A stretch of 64,000 bases of DNA from Adiantum capillus-veneris (GCA_014529385.2 CM043967.1:84514278-84578277); one strand, 5' to 3'; shown: positions 39,006-49,541, counted from the stretch's first letter. Notes: generated by a model from the sequence alone, not told the origin. Made by a program: numbers and translations.

Positions 39006-39466
39006 GGCAATGGTCACACGAGGCATAGTTAGTTACTTTTCAAATAACTAAGCCTCGTTCGTGGTCACGCATTAAATAATGAGCAGGCTTAGTACTACGA
39101 TGCACCTCGCTTTCTTACTGTGCCAATTTTGGCATAGTTGTCTTTGTAGCCGGGCCAACCATTGAATGCTTCTATTGCATAAAGCCTACAACAGGCCCGA
39201 ACGGCACTTTTTTGCTACGTGACCGCGTCACACTTGCTCGGGTGCTGCTTCTGTGCAGAGTGGACCTGGCAGCCACCACCTCGACAGTGTCTTTATCGAC
39301 TCAGCAAGGTCAATTCAATGATGGCCACCTCCATGTGTCCGCGCTGTTTGATAAACTATGCTATGTGTGACCATTCAACTCGAAAAGTTTTAGTCTCATT
39401 TATTAACGCATGCTTAGTTGGGCATAGTTATGAAAACAGATAACTATGCCACGTGTGACCATGTCC
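39006..39466. mobile_element. Tourist-like (PIF/Harbinger) MITE
   Basis: Terminal inverted repeats: GGCAATGGTCACACGAGGCA on the left and, as reverse complement, GGACATGGTCACACGTGGCA on the right, both continuing TAGTTA. They are flanked by TTA (39003-39005 and 39467-39469), the 3-bp target preference of PIF/Harbinger elements. The element is 461 bp with no coding capacity. Each end is itself able to fold (ATAGTTAGTTA with TAACTAAGCC on the left, GCATAGTTAT with ATAACTATGC on the right). Confidence 0.75.
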
Positions 39467-39469
39467 TTA

Positions 39470-39889
39470 CTTGGTGCATCTCATCATCATCAACCGACCT
39501 TGTGATTTTATCACTTGTATTTTTGATAGGCACAAATCATTTCCATGGAAGGCCGCTTGATTTTATCACTTGTTTAGGTTTTGTAATAAAAATAGCGATA
39601 GAAGACTTTAGTAAATGGCTCTAAAAAAATTAAAAGGCTTTCTTAATGGCTCTAATGGCTTGAAAACGTTAGGGGAAAGAAAATTAAGAAGAAAACACAA
39701 ATGTACAAATGTGTAAGTGCATTCGATCATCTCTATTTATATGCACACAAAAGATAATTTGGCTTTCCACCTCCGTGGTTTCCTAAACACTTATGCACTC
39801 GAGATGTTTTGAAAGGTTTTTTAATTTTCCGAGATTGGGGAGACTTAATAGCGCTGTTTTGTAGCGCTTGAGTAAAAAAGGTGCGAAAG

Positions 39890-39947
<58 letters not shown>

Positions 39948-40079
39948 TACACACAGCAAGCAATGCTGCCGTTTGCACGGTAGTGATTGCCCTTGTTCTC
40001 TTATGATACTGTGTGGTCTTTCAGCCCCTCCAAAACTCCTTGCTTGTTACTTGTTCCGTTACCCCGTGGCCCTCCATGC
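39470..40079. other. No gene; compound microsatellite at 39899-39955
   Basis: (TC)n followed by (AC)n. Otherwise unassigned. Confidence 0.5.
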
Positions 40080-40490
40080 AAGTCTCTCCCATGCAGTCCC
40101 CAAAGAGTTGGTCTAACGGTAAGGCTTTGGCCTCTCAACCTACGGGTTGGGGGTTCAAATCCCCTGTTGGGTCACACTCTAGAGGGACACCTTGTGCTCA
40201 CCTGGTGTTCACGTTGCTAGGGCTCTTGCCCTTGGACACTCGAGTGCATCCTCCTCCTGGGGTGGGTCACCCGAGGAGGAGGTTCCTAGCTGGTTGCTAC
40301 GAGTTCTCTCCGTCGTTCCCAGCATGTGGTGCATCAATTAGGTGGCCATGGTGATGCCTACGCGTGGCTCTTGCCCGATGGTACGCGGCCCTTGCCCGAC
40401 CATGTAACATGGCTAATATTTGGAAGGGATAAGCACCTCCCCCTGTGGGCCCTCTGGTGTGTCGAAAAAAAAAAAAGTCTCTCCCATGCA
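40080..40490 (+). mobile_element. Intact tRNA-derived SINE with 16-bp target duplication
   Basis: The body at 40096-40474 is flanked by perfect 16-bp direct repeats (AAGTCTCTCCCATGCA at 40080-40095 and 40475-40490). Pol III box A TGGTCTAACGG lies at 40109-40119 and box B GGTTCAAATCC at 40152-40162, with tRNA-like spacing. A 12-base A tail starts at 40465 and overlaps the target copy. The tRNA-unrelated body is about 300 bp and contains two short GGCTCTTGCCC-type repeats. SINEs of this kind are mobilised by LINE enzymes. Confidence 0.93.
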
Positions 40491-40612
40491 TACTCTAGTT
40501 TTAGGTTTAGATTCTCTTTATTGAAAAAATTGTCTTTTGCGTGCTGAAAAGCATATAACGTAACTACTTGTAAGCTTGAGGCTTTTGGCCGTGCGATCTG
40601 CCTTGTCTCTAG

Positions 40613-40797
40613 CACCCTTTAGGATCATGCCAAGTGGCTTAATACTGTGGGCTTATTTGAAAAAAGCATCTTTGGCTTACCAAGTAACCAGGTTCCTGCT
40701 GATCCACCCTTTAGGATCATGCCAAGTGGCTTAATACTGTGGGCTTATTTGAAAAAAGCATCTTTGGCTTACCAAGTAACCAGGGTTCTTGCTGATC
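40613..40797 (+). repeat. 92-bp near-perfect tandem duplication
   Basis: Units begin CACCCTTTAGGATCATGCC at 40613 and 40705. They differ by about three bases, so the duplication is recent. Confidence 0.93.
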
Positions 40798-40950
40798 CCA
40801 AGTTTGGTGTCGGTCAAAATCTTTCCTTCTTCCTTACAATCGGCTTGTCACGTGGTAGCTTTGAGTTGAGGCTCAATTAGCTATGGCGGTTTGAGGTTTG
40901 GCTCTATACCATGTAGAAAAGGCGGATTGGCTATGGAGGTTTGAGGTCTT

Positions 40951-40965
40951 AGGCTCTGATACCAT
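40951..40965 (-). promoter_or_regulatory. Primer-binding-site-like sequence, minus strand
   Basis: The minus strand reads TATGGTATCAGAGCC, the initiator tRNA-Met primer type. It suggests a relic LTR element with its LTR to the right. Neither LTR was identified. Confidence 0.45.
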
Positions 40966-42870
40966 AACTCTCATCGTTTGCAAAGGCCCACATTCTATAT
41001 ATCCTGCATGTGGAACTTGCGATGATACCCATGCAAACACCACGGACCCAAAGACATATCAACAGGTTCCATTCCATGTGGGGATTGTTGTTATGTATTT
41101 GTGTTGCCAAATTGACCTCTCTTGAAGAAGTAAACACTAGCTTAGTGGCGAAATTGCAACAAATTGTCATTTTGACCCAAGGGAGCCAAAGTGATCCAAA
41201 TACATCTAAAATGGAACAAAGGGATAGGGAAGCTTGACCAACAAACTGGTACAAAAATTGGCTTTATAACATAACTCAAACATTATGTGTTGACATAGCT
41301 TCAAAAAGACGACCCATTAGGCACAATAAGACACCACAAAACCATACAATACAAATGGAATCATAGAAGCAACCAGTCAATATTACTAATATTAATATAG
41401 TTATTGACTAGTATATCTTGTATTCATGCTAGCAACTAATAACTGAAATTGCAACAAGGAGATACACGGATGAACAAAAAGGAAAAAACGTAAGGACATG
41501 ACCCTAATACAAAGGGTCGGCGCCAATCAAGTAATCTTGGCCTTTGCAATGCTTGATTGGCTTGCAAAAAAAGGTCCTAATTCCATACTATGACCGTCAA
41601 AGCACAAAATACTATGAAGAGTGCTCATCCAGAATGTATAAAGAAGACATCCCTCACAACATCAAGCCATTATTGTGAATACAAAAGATAGGTTCATCTC
41701 CTACAAAAGCTAGTAAAGAAGACATCCCTCACAACATCAAGTCTAGCTGTTATTCGCATGAATTTAAACCCTATGTCAAATGACAATCCTGCATTACAAA
41801 CAGGGAACATTGCTGTCACAATGCAAAATGGAGATGGCTAATAAGGGCAAATCATACTGAATAATTCTGCCAAAACCATTTGCATTATAAATCACATGAA
41901 TTTGCCTTCACTTAGCATTTCCAGTCTCCAGGATAAATTTGAGCCACAATGTGCTTGGCCGTTTATTTTTAGCTATGAGTGTGTGTACTTCTATCTTGTC
42001 ATGTGCGCTTTCTTCCTTGGCTAATAGATGATTCAATTTTTTAATGAAAAAACGAATGAAGGAGATGATGTAATGTAGCATTCACATTCGGACTATTGCT
42101 GAAGTCTGCGTATTGATGACTAAAATTTTTCCTTGCCCATGATACTATGTAAAGAGTACGTGCACTGGAAAAGTAAAAAGCTCACATAATCCATTGTGCT
42201 ATGTTGAAGGACTCAGCATCTAATTGACACATAATAAAAAATCTTATAAGCTATATCTTACATCATGCAATTGACACAACTCTAAAGCTTGTCATTAATT
42301 GGGTCAATCCAGAATAATGTGCACTTATAAACCATGATTTTGCTATGAGTTGCCTGACAAAAGAAGCAAATTAATACAAGAAACTCTGATCTTTACTGCA
42401 GAAGACCACTAAAAGCAAGGCAGGTACCTTAGGTTTTTGATTTTGAAGCTCGACGTTTCTCTAGTAATAAAAAGTGTCATGCTCCATTTGTTGGGCGTTT
42501 GATGTCGCCCAATATCACCCAAAATCTCCTACTGTGTATGCACATTTAGCATTCTGTTTTTAGTTACAAAAGTTGAAGACTCCAGTCCTCCCTGGAACTC
42601 GCAGAACCTCCAGAAACAACCAGCGGTCTCTACGCAAGCTTAGCCATAAAACAAGCAAACCTATAATAAAGAGTAGACACTGATCCATCCATGGAGCTCA
42701 ACAAGTTACCAAGAATCTACTTTAGGCTCGAATCTGAGAGTGCTCTGATGGCAGCCATGACTTGACAAAGGAGAAAAATGGATGCCTCTTTTCATTAGCA
42801 ATCTATCGCAGCCTTGCAATTCAAGGCCCATTGGAGCAGGAAAAATGAGAGAAAAGAAAGAGTCTCTTAC
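40966..42870. other. Apparently non-repetitive DNA next to an S6-like exon
   Basis: No LTR, tract or domain signal. One phrase, AAGAAGACATCCCTCACAACATCAAG, recurs at about 41640 and 41715. This may be intron or 3' flank of the S6-like gene. Confidence 0.35.
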
Positions 42871-43094
42871 TTCAGTAGCATCGTGATGCTCCGGATCACA
42901 TCGTCATCCTGATTGAACCTCTTTTGCAAATCAAGTTGACATTGGGGCTTGGTAATGTATGCAATATGCATGTAGACACCATCTAGGTATGTTCTGGCCA
43001 CTCCTCCCAAGTCTTTTTTCTTTATGCTGTATGTAAGGGGCAAAATACCACGATTCGAGAATTCCACACTTGTTGCACCTCCTGCAATTATTGC
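42871..43094 (-). CDS. Internal exon of a plastid-type ribosomal protein S6-like gene
   Basis: The minus-strand frame reads GGATSVEFSNRGILPLTYSI, then KKKDLGGVARTYLDGVYMHI, then TKPQ and DDDVIRSITMLL. This matches the second half of bacterial-type S6 (bS6): the NRG..PL.Y.I strand, a long middle insertion of the plastid kind, and the C-terminal DD.VIRS motif. bS6 binds 16S rRNA in the small-subunit platform. An acceptor with a pyrimidine-rich stretch (TTCTGTCTCTCTTCAG) precedes the exon at 43095, and a strong donor-like AA|GTAAGA follows at 42870. If not spliced there, a TAA at 42867-42869 would end the protein. Upstream exons were not found within the window. The exon is open and unmutated, so it is likely part of a functional nuclear gene. 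Choosing plastid over mitochondrial rests on the insertion and GG..EFSNRG context. Confidence 0.65.
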
Positions 43095-43931
43095 CTGAAG
43101 AGAGACAGAATCAATAATGGGTATACTGGATAATCAAAGATGACTAGGAATTATGCACTATGAAAGTTCACGCAAGTAAACAATGAGCCACAACCAAGAG
43201 AATCCAAGTGCATAAACTGGAGATTTTCTTTAAGCCACCAAGCATTTTGGCAAACCCATTCTCTGACACAAAAAGAAGCATAACTGAACTTAAGTTCTAA
43301 AGCAAAAATAAATTGTTCGGCGCCCTATTTTTATGCTTTTTGACCCTTAGTATTCCCATCTATTTCACATGGGTTGTTTGAGGTGTAGATGGGTTGCTCC
43401 CCCATAACCGGAGGGGGAAGGGGGGGGGGGGGGGTTGGCATTCTGGAAGATCGTGGTGATCCAGAGCATTGTACTCTCTTGTTTTGTCCTGCAGGGCTCG
43501 CGCCTCTCTCTCTCTCTGCCCTAGCTTTAGGCCGCTCCGCTTCGCCCTGTGCAAACCATGTCCTTCCCTGGGCGAGGGCAGCCCTTGGGAGGGCGTTAAG
43601 ACCTTAGCCCTGCCCCCCTTGCCTCAGTTCGACAGCCTGCGACACACACACTTCGCCTCAGTTCGACACGCAGGCCGAGCAGTTCTACAGAGCACTTTGA
43701 TTGTGGAGCTTCTTGTACAGAGCACTTCGATTGTGGAGCTTTATAGAGCAGTTCGGCTGCCTCAGCCCATTTTACAAAGAGCGTGTTTGCTAATTAATAA
43801 GCATTAATAGGGCTTAACACAAGCCCTCGATCTCACCACTCTGTTGGACACAGTTTCGAGCAGTAACATTCAACTCAAGCACCGCTTTGGTCCAATAGGA
43901 GCAGCCTTTGCAAGCCGGATTTGCAACATCG
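43095..43931. other. Intron-like DNA and unassigned GC-rich segment
   Basis: 43095-43360 looks like intron. 43404-43434 holds a G-rich run (14 consecutive G at 43421-43434). A 31-bp direct repeat (ACAGAGCACTT(C/T)GATTGTGGAG) lies at about 43684 and 43717. No gene seen. Confidence 0.4.
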
Positions 43932-44673
43932 ATGGCTTCCTTTAGCACCCCCGTCTCGCGCAAGAGTTTTCTTGCGGTGGCAACGGCGCCAAGGAAGGAC
44001 CCCATTGCCTGCCAAGAAACAAGGATCGCAGCCCTTGAAAGAACTCATCGGGGAAAATGGGCGGCTCAAACAATGCTTACTCAAGCTTGAAGACGCGCAG
44101 GAAGAGAGCCAAGTTTTGCTTGCAAAGGCTCACGAAGTCGAAGCCTCCATCACCAAAAATGTCATGGCGGCTCAGAAGGAATCCCATGACGCAACACACA
44201 AGAAGATTGATACCAAGATATATGCGGTTTTACAAGAATGCCGGCTACAAGAATCTCTTGGCCTCAAGGTCAGAATTGGGGGGCTTCACCCACCGTGGTG
44301 CACCGACAAGGACACCCTCGAGGAAACAATAACCAAGCTCAATGACATTCTTCAACCTATCCACATCAAGCCCGACGCAGTCTCTTGGATAAACGACACA
44401 CATAGGCGTGTGGCACCTGAGCATTGCATCCTCACTTTCAAGGACAAAGACGAGCGGATGAAGCTGCTTCAACAATCTCGACTTCTCAAGGGAAAAAAGC
44501 TCTCGATCGCTGAGGAACTAACCACGAATCAACTCAAGAATAAAGCAAGCGAGCTCAAGAAGATGCATGAAGCACGTAAACAAGGTAAATGGGCAGTCTA
44601 TCGAGGTGGTAAAGCGGTCATCCAAGAGTTTCGGACTCCCAGATTGGCTTCCCCATCACCTGACCCCCCTTAA
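43932..44673 (+). pseudogene. L1-ORF1-like protein, copy c, frameshifted N-terminus
   Basis: The start at 43932 (MASFSTPVSRKSFL) runs in one frame to about 44040. The rest is open in another frame for about 210 codons, so one frameshift separates them. The coiled coil includes KELIGENGRLKQCLLKLED. The RRM-like part begins LKVRIGGLHPPW. The C-terminal domain has HCILTFKDKDERMKLLQQ, LSIAEELTTNQLKNK and WAVYRGGKAVIQEFRTP. It is nearly colinear with copy b. The similarity to LINE-1 ORF1p covers both the RRM-like and C-terminal domains. No endonuclease or reverse transcriptase ORF follows; a 3' block and (TG)n come within 170 bp. Confidence 0.75.
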
Positions 44674-44842
44674 GTTTTTCTATTTTTCTTTTGGTTTTTC
44701 CCTATCGATGGTCCCTTAGACCTTAACTAATATGTATTCCATGCTCTCACTCAAAAGAAATTGTTGTATTGTTCTGTTTTGGTCCCATAGGTCATATCTG
44801 ACCTCCGCGGATGATAAATCAATGTGTGTGTGTGTGTGTTCC
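44674..44842 (+). other. 3' end of L1-ORF1-like copy c with (TG)n
   Basis: The conserved block GGTCATATCTGACCTCCG and GATGATAAATCAAT at 44791-44823 is followed by a short (TG)n at 44824-44840. Confidence 0.75.
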
Positions 44843-45053
44843 CTTGTCCCCGTTCCTTTGCAATTTGACATGGTATCAAAGCCTAAGCTCGACGAGTCTA
44901 GTGGATCCAAGGCACGAGGAGGGGATGATCTGGGGTGTGTTTTTCAGCCAGCAAGAGTGTGGATTCCTGCTACATTTTCACGCCGAGAGCACCGTTGGAC
45001 CATAGTTTTCCATCAAGAGGGCTGATCTGCTGTCTCAGCAACATTTTTCTTGT
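44843..45053 (+). other. Relic LTR element leader, left part
   Basis: TGGTATCAAAGCC at 44871 is one base from the common initiator tRNA-Met primer site. The sequence continues, after removing the 45-51 kb insertion, into 51481 onwards. I could not identify the element. Confidence 0.4.
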
Positions 45054-45058
45054 GAGGA

Positions 45059-46275
45059 TGTCACGTGCACATCTAACCCTATGTGTACGTGGACAAGCTA
45101 CTTTATGACATGGGTTCAGTTCAGTTAGATTAGGAAGTGATCTGGCACTTTTGTGAGTCTGTAGGAAATGATCTGGCACTTTTGTGAGTTTGTTCGCAGA
45201 CCGTGCATGTCCAACACTTATATTAGATGCATATCCTCTGGTTGCACACAGCATGACCATCATATTTCAGTCAAAACCCATCAAGAGCATTTTTACAGTG
45301 CATAGACCTATTTTTTCTATTTTTGACATTTTTCACTTATTATTTTATAGTGACTTTTGTTGGGAACTAGGTAGGGCAAATTAGCCTAGGAAATATATAA
45401 GCAAACCTAGCGCTAGCACTTTCTGACAGAAGAGGCAGCGGGAGCACTTGCTCAACAGGCAACTTCTTAGCAGGACCCCCAAGATGCCCCAGCGTTTTTG
45501 CATCACAGCAGAGAAGCTAGCGTTTTTCGATCAAGAACAGCCCTGGCGTTTTTGTACAGCAGATCAGCCCGGCGACAACACGACACAGTAGATCAGCCCT
45601 AGCGTTAGTAGATTCCACAACAGACAGTTTTCAGCCCTAGCGTTTTTGCATCAGCACGGCGTTTTACAGATTCACCGCGACAAAACACCAAGAAGCACCA
45701 GCGTTTCAGTTTTCAGCAGTCAGACATCGCAATAAAAGTCCCAAACCTCGCAGATCTCATCTTCCCGCAGCAGATCCTCGCCGCACGGTCAGATCCAACA
45801 CCGTTTGCAGTTTCAGCCCGGAAAACGCAGATTTCAGCATCTCTGCATCTGCGTTTTCAGCGCGTCGTCATTTCATCGTCGCCATAGACATCGTCACCGA
45901 CATAGAGTCAGAATTCAGTAGATAAAGATTTGCAGATTTCAGCCCGTCTCGTCGTCGTCCTCATCGTCGTTGACATCGTCGGCAAGTCCAAAGCATTGTA
46001 GAGATTTGTGCAATCAATAGTAGACCGCTCTCGCCATAGAGAGTGGGGCCTTCGGAGGAGGTTTTGACAACATTCTGGTGTCGTATTCTCTTTTCTCTCT
46101 ATCTCTCAATCTCATGCACCTTCATGCACAGTGTTTACCACTTTGTTTGTGATCATTGCACTCTCTCACTAAAGGAACGGAAGGCTCTCCCTTCCGTAAG
46201 TAAAAGGAACCTTGAGCACAGTTCGGAACACTCATCTTCAGCAAAGTTCAACATTCGCTTCCGCTGCACCTTACA
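45059..46275 (+). mobile_element. 5' LTR of the 45-51 kb element
   Basis: It has TATATAA at 45394-45400. Downstream is a region of repeated CAGCCCTAGCGTTTTTGCA-type phrases (about 45480-45700) and CATCGTCGCC-type phrases. It is uninterrupted, unlike the 3' LTR. Confidence 0.92.
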
Positions 46276-46290
46276 TTAGTATCAGAGCTT
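46276..46290 (+). promoter_or_regulatory. Primer binding site (tRNA-Met-like, variant)
   Basis: TTAGTATCAGAGCTT directly follows the LTR. It differs from TGGTATCAGAGC at two positions. Confidence 0.75.
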
Positions 46291-46599
46291 TGGCAATGTT
46301 CTGTATCACTCAAGGAAAGAACCATAAGGATTTTTTTTGCTTGTTGCTGTCACACGCAACCCAAATCTACTTGGGCATGTCGATTCCTAATCGTGTTTTT
46401 GAAGAGAGAGGAAACCCTAGATAGAAGGACTTGTCCAGCCTCCCCTTGTGCCTCTTTTCACTCATTGAGAGCAGACCGTGCACTTAGCGGCCGGCCGAGG
46501 TGGGAAAAAGCAACCTTGGTGTGAGCGCAAGGCCGCCAAGGGGTGCGCCCGCGAAAAAGAGAAGAACTTGGGTGAAGAGAAGATCCTTCTCTAACACAG

Positions 46600-47400
46600 A
46601 TGCAAGCTAAAGAAGAACCTCAAGACCCTCAAGAACCCCAAGACCCTCAAGAACCCAAGTTCCTCCTGAACTTAAGAACCCAAGACTTCAGTGGTGATGA
46701 AGCGGCATGGATACTTCGCATGGAGGTGATAAGCATGAAGGTGGTGAAGAAGAATTTTCCCCACCAGGAGGTTTTTCCGACCCTCCCCCTTCCCCATCTA
46801 CGCCAAGGATTGCACTAACTCCTATGGAGGAGTTGAAGTAGTTGTTTATGGACAGGAAGTTAGAACGTGAAGCAAGGAAGTTACAACGCGAAGAAAGAAA
46901 GGTAGCTATTGAGCGTGAGCAAGCGCGCTTGGCGGCCGAAGAAAGAGAATGGCAACCATAGAGCGTGAGCACGAGCAAGCACGCTTGGAAGCCAAAAAAA
47001 GACAAGCCAAATTTGATCGCGAGAACAAAGCAAGACAAGCAGAATTTGATCGCGAGAACAAAGCAAGAAAGAAAAGAGCGACCAACACATGAAAGAGTTC
47101 TTGCGACTCTTTTCTATTGTGCACGTGCAATTGAACAGAATCAGAAGAAGGAGACTCTCTCGGTCTCTTCTTCTCCAAAGCATGACACACATGAAGAATT
47201 GCATGATGATTTGAATGATAATGATAAGCATGATGATTTGCATGATAATAATTTGCATGATCAAGATGTGATTTCTCACAAGCATGATGATTTGCTGGAA
47301 GAGGATGTGATTGTTCACAACGATGATGGTTTAGTTGATACTTTTTCTAGTGAAGCTAACCTCATTGCAGATTCGATCAATCACGAAGAACCGATCTTGG
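46600..47400 (+). pseudogene. Gag-like charged coiled-coil protein, frameshifted
   Basis: The start region has a DPQEPQ repeat. A long basic/acidic helix follows with REARKLQREERKVAIEREQA and RQAEFDRENKARKK, then a His/Asp-rich stretch (repeated KHDD, LHDN units at about 47190-47290). The frame changes at least twice (near 46840 and 46970). The position after the primer site implies a gag role, but no zinc knuckle or gag core is visible. Confidence 0.5.
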
Positions 47401-47440
47401 CTCTCGAGTCGAGGTCCAAAGAACCCCCACAAGAAGTATT

Positions 47441-48160
47441 ATGTGTTCGAACGAATGTTTCATTTGTGATGCTTTCCTGTATTTTAGTCACCGTTTTTAT
47501 GTGATCCCTTTTCATAGGCATAACATATTGTACGCTGAGCACGATTCCCTCATAAATGAGCACGGACGTATGCGGATTACTTATGAAAAGATGAAATGTT
47601 TGCACCCAAGGAAGTCACATTCCATGTCTCTTCCTTGGCATGACACAGTATCCGAAAGAGCACAAGAAGGATTGAGCATCAAGCATGGGCATTTCCATTG
47701 TGATTTGCCACAGTTGATTGATTTAGATCGTAAGACAAGATTCGACCCCATTGTTTGCGTGTGTTTGATGAGCAGTTTGGCACTCCATCACTTTGTTCAT
47801 CTACATTGCATGCATAGTTTTTTCGAAAGACTATAAATTTTCCAGTCACTTTACATGGAATGGGTATGTTCATGATTTTGTGTTGGAAGTGGTTTCAGGA
47901 ATTTTCAGCCTCAGAGATTCTTGAAGAAGGTGGACGCATGACTATAGACGAAGATGAAGCATTGAAGGAGCCACAAATGACTTTGTGTCGCTTTCGGCGC
48001 GGCCCAAAGAAGCAAGCGTTACAGACCTTTATGAGGTTCAAGTATCGCATGACCCACGCATCAGAGTGGGCCGGCGAAGAGTCTTTCACAGGATTCCAAA
48101 CATTGTTGGCGATCTCCCTCGACGCCATAGAGTTCGGTACCAGTACCTCACTTTGAAAAG
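47441..48160 (+). pseudogene. Unidentified 3' ORF of the element, broken copy
   Basis: It is colinear with the intact 244-codon ORF at 63149-63883. Matches include FLYFSHRFYVIPFHRH, SLPWHDT, IKHGHFHCDLPQLIDLD, WFQEFSA and RFRRGPKKQALQTFM. Here it is split by frameshifts near 47790 and 48070. The end (FRRGPKKQ ... FKYRMTHASEWAGEESF) is spaced like a diverged chromodomain but lacks firm signature residues. Confidence 0.5.
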
Positions 48161-48167
48161 GAGAGGA
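48156..48167 (+). promoter_or_regulatory. Polypurine tract
   Basis: AAAAGGAGAGGA lies directly before the 3' LTR start at 48168. Confidence 0.85.
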
Positions 48168-48339
48168 TGTCACGTGCACATCTAACCCTATGTGTACGCA
48201 GACAAGCTACTTCATGACATGGGTTCAGTTAAGTTAGATTAGGAAGTGATCTGGCACTTTTGTGAGACTGTTCGTAGACCGCGCATGTCCAGACACTTAG
48301 ATTAGATGCATATCCTCTGGTTGCACACTGTCATGGATG

Positions 48340-48687
48340 CAGCGTAACCGCGAAACGCGTTTCAGAAGGCCTCAAACGCGAAACGGGTGAAACGGCCGAA
48401 ACGTTTCACCTGCAAGGTGAAACGCCTGAAATAAAAATTTTACTTTAGAGAATTTGGCCATTAAATAGTTATTTATTTATTACGTATATGCTATTTCAAG
48501 ATTAACATAGTATGTGTCTCTACTCACTGCACTGTGAACACCTATTTTGTCAATACATAACTCTATATATTTGGTGTTTCGGTCAGACGTTTCAGTGAGG
48601 CCTTAACCTAGGGTGAAACATTTCGGAGTGAAACGCCATGTTTCGGGGTGAAACGTTTCGGGCCTGAAACGTTTCGCGGTTACGCTG
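48340..48687. mobile_element. hAT-like MITE in the chromovirus 5' LTR
   Basis: The 348-bp element has 18-bp perfect terminal inverted repeats (CAGCGTAACCGCGAAACG) and an 8-bp target duplication CATGGATG at 48332-48339 and 48688-48695. The uninterrupted target is visible in the other LTR at 49545. The ends hold many GAAACG and AAACGG motifs. It has no coding capacity. Confidence 0.93.
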
Positions 48688-48699
48688 CATGGATGCTTG

Positions 48700-49080
48700 A
48701 GAGTTAGTCCTGCCTGCATCATCGCCTATGTCATCGCCTACATCATCGCTAGAAGGCTCTAGAAGGATCTAGAAGTTCTAAAAGTATCAAGGAGGTTCTA
48801 GAAGTTTCTAGAAGCATGGAGAAGATTCCGAAAGAATCTAGAAGTTTCTGGAAAGCTCTAGAAAGTTGAAGAAGGTTCTAGAAGAACTAGAAGGATCAAG
48901 AAGTTTCTAGAAGCTTGGAGAAGATTTCGGAAGAATCTAGAAGTTTCTGGAAAGCTCTAGAAAGTTGAAGAAGGATCCAGAAGGTTCTAGAAGAACTAGA
49001 AGGATCAAGAAGGTTCTAAAAGATTCTAACCTCCTCAAGAAGAACCTAGAAAGTCCTAACCTTCTCAAGTAACCTCCTCA
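48700..49080 (+). promoter_or_regulatory. Heat-shock-element-like array in the chromovirus 5' LTR
   Basis: Repeated GAA and TTC units lie on a roughly 5-bp alternating grid. A perfect four-unit element (TTCnnGAAnnTTCnnGAA) lies at 48796-48813. TATAAATAG follows at 49089-49097. Confidence 0.7.
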
Positions 49081-49129
49081 AGCACTAGTATAAATAGGGG
49101 TCTTGGGCCACAAGCCCCTCAGTCTTGTG

Positions 49130-49529
49130 ATATCGAAGGCTTGGCTCGTTTAAAATTATCCGTCAAGTCAATCCAATCACCTATCGACTCCGATTGCCCT
49201 CATCCATGAAAATCCATCCGGTCTTTCATATCTCGGTCCTAGAACCTTGTCACACATCTAAGATCCCAGAAAGAGCCCTACAGCCACCTCCTCCGGTTGA
49301 GATTCAAGGACATGACGAATATGAGGTCGAGAAAGTCCTAGATTCTCGAGTTTCGCGTGGCAGGTTACAGTACTTGGTGCATTGGAAAGGCTATGATGTT
49401 AGTGAACGAACCTGGGAACCAACACACAATCTACAACATGCATCTCTCAAAGTCCAAGAGTTCCATCAACAACATCCATGGAAGCCCAACTCAAGGACCA
49501 CCATTGCTCCTCGTGGAACTCGTCGCTAG
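49130..49529 (+). CDS. Chromovirus integrase C-terminus and chromodomain (partial)
   Basis: The open frame runs from the junction with YRRLGSFKIIRQVNPITYRL, then PSSMKIHPVFHISVLEP (integrase tail). A well-preserved chromodomain follows: YEVEKVLDSRVSRGRLQYL, VHWKGYDVSERTWEP and HNLQHASLKVQEF. The aromatic cage positions (Y, W, W) are retained and there is no stop until 49527. This domain directs chromovirus integrase to modified histones. There is no start codon of its own; it is a remnant of pol kept after a large deletion. It may be read from the LTR promoter just upstream. Confidence 0.88.
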
Positions 49530-49541
49530 AGGAGGGGTTAA
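49529..49541 (+). promoter_or_regulatory. Polypurine tract of the deleted chromovirus
   Basis: GAGGAGGGGTTAA immediately precedes the 3' LTR. Confidence 0.8.

Noticed and set aside
40100-40175. Functional tRNA gene at the SINE head
   Set aside because: Pol III boxes are good, but the acceptor arms do not pair well, and the target duplications and A tail show it is a SINE.
46600-46818. Host protein with DPQEP repeats
   Set aside because: It sits between the primer site and polypurine tract of an LTR element and is frameshifted. It is element sequence.
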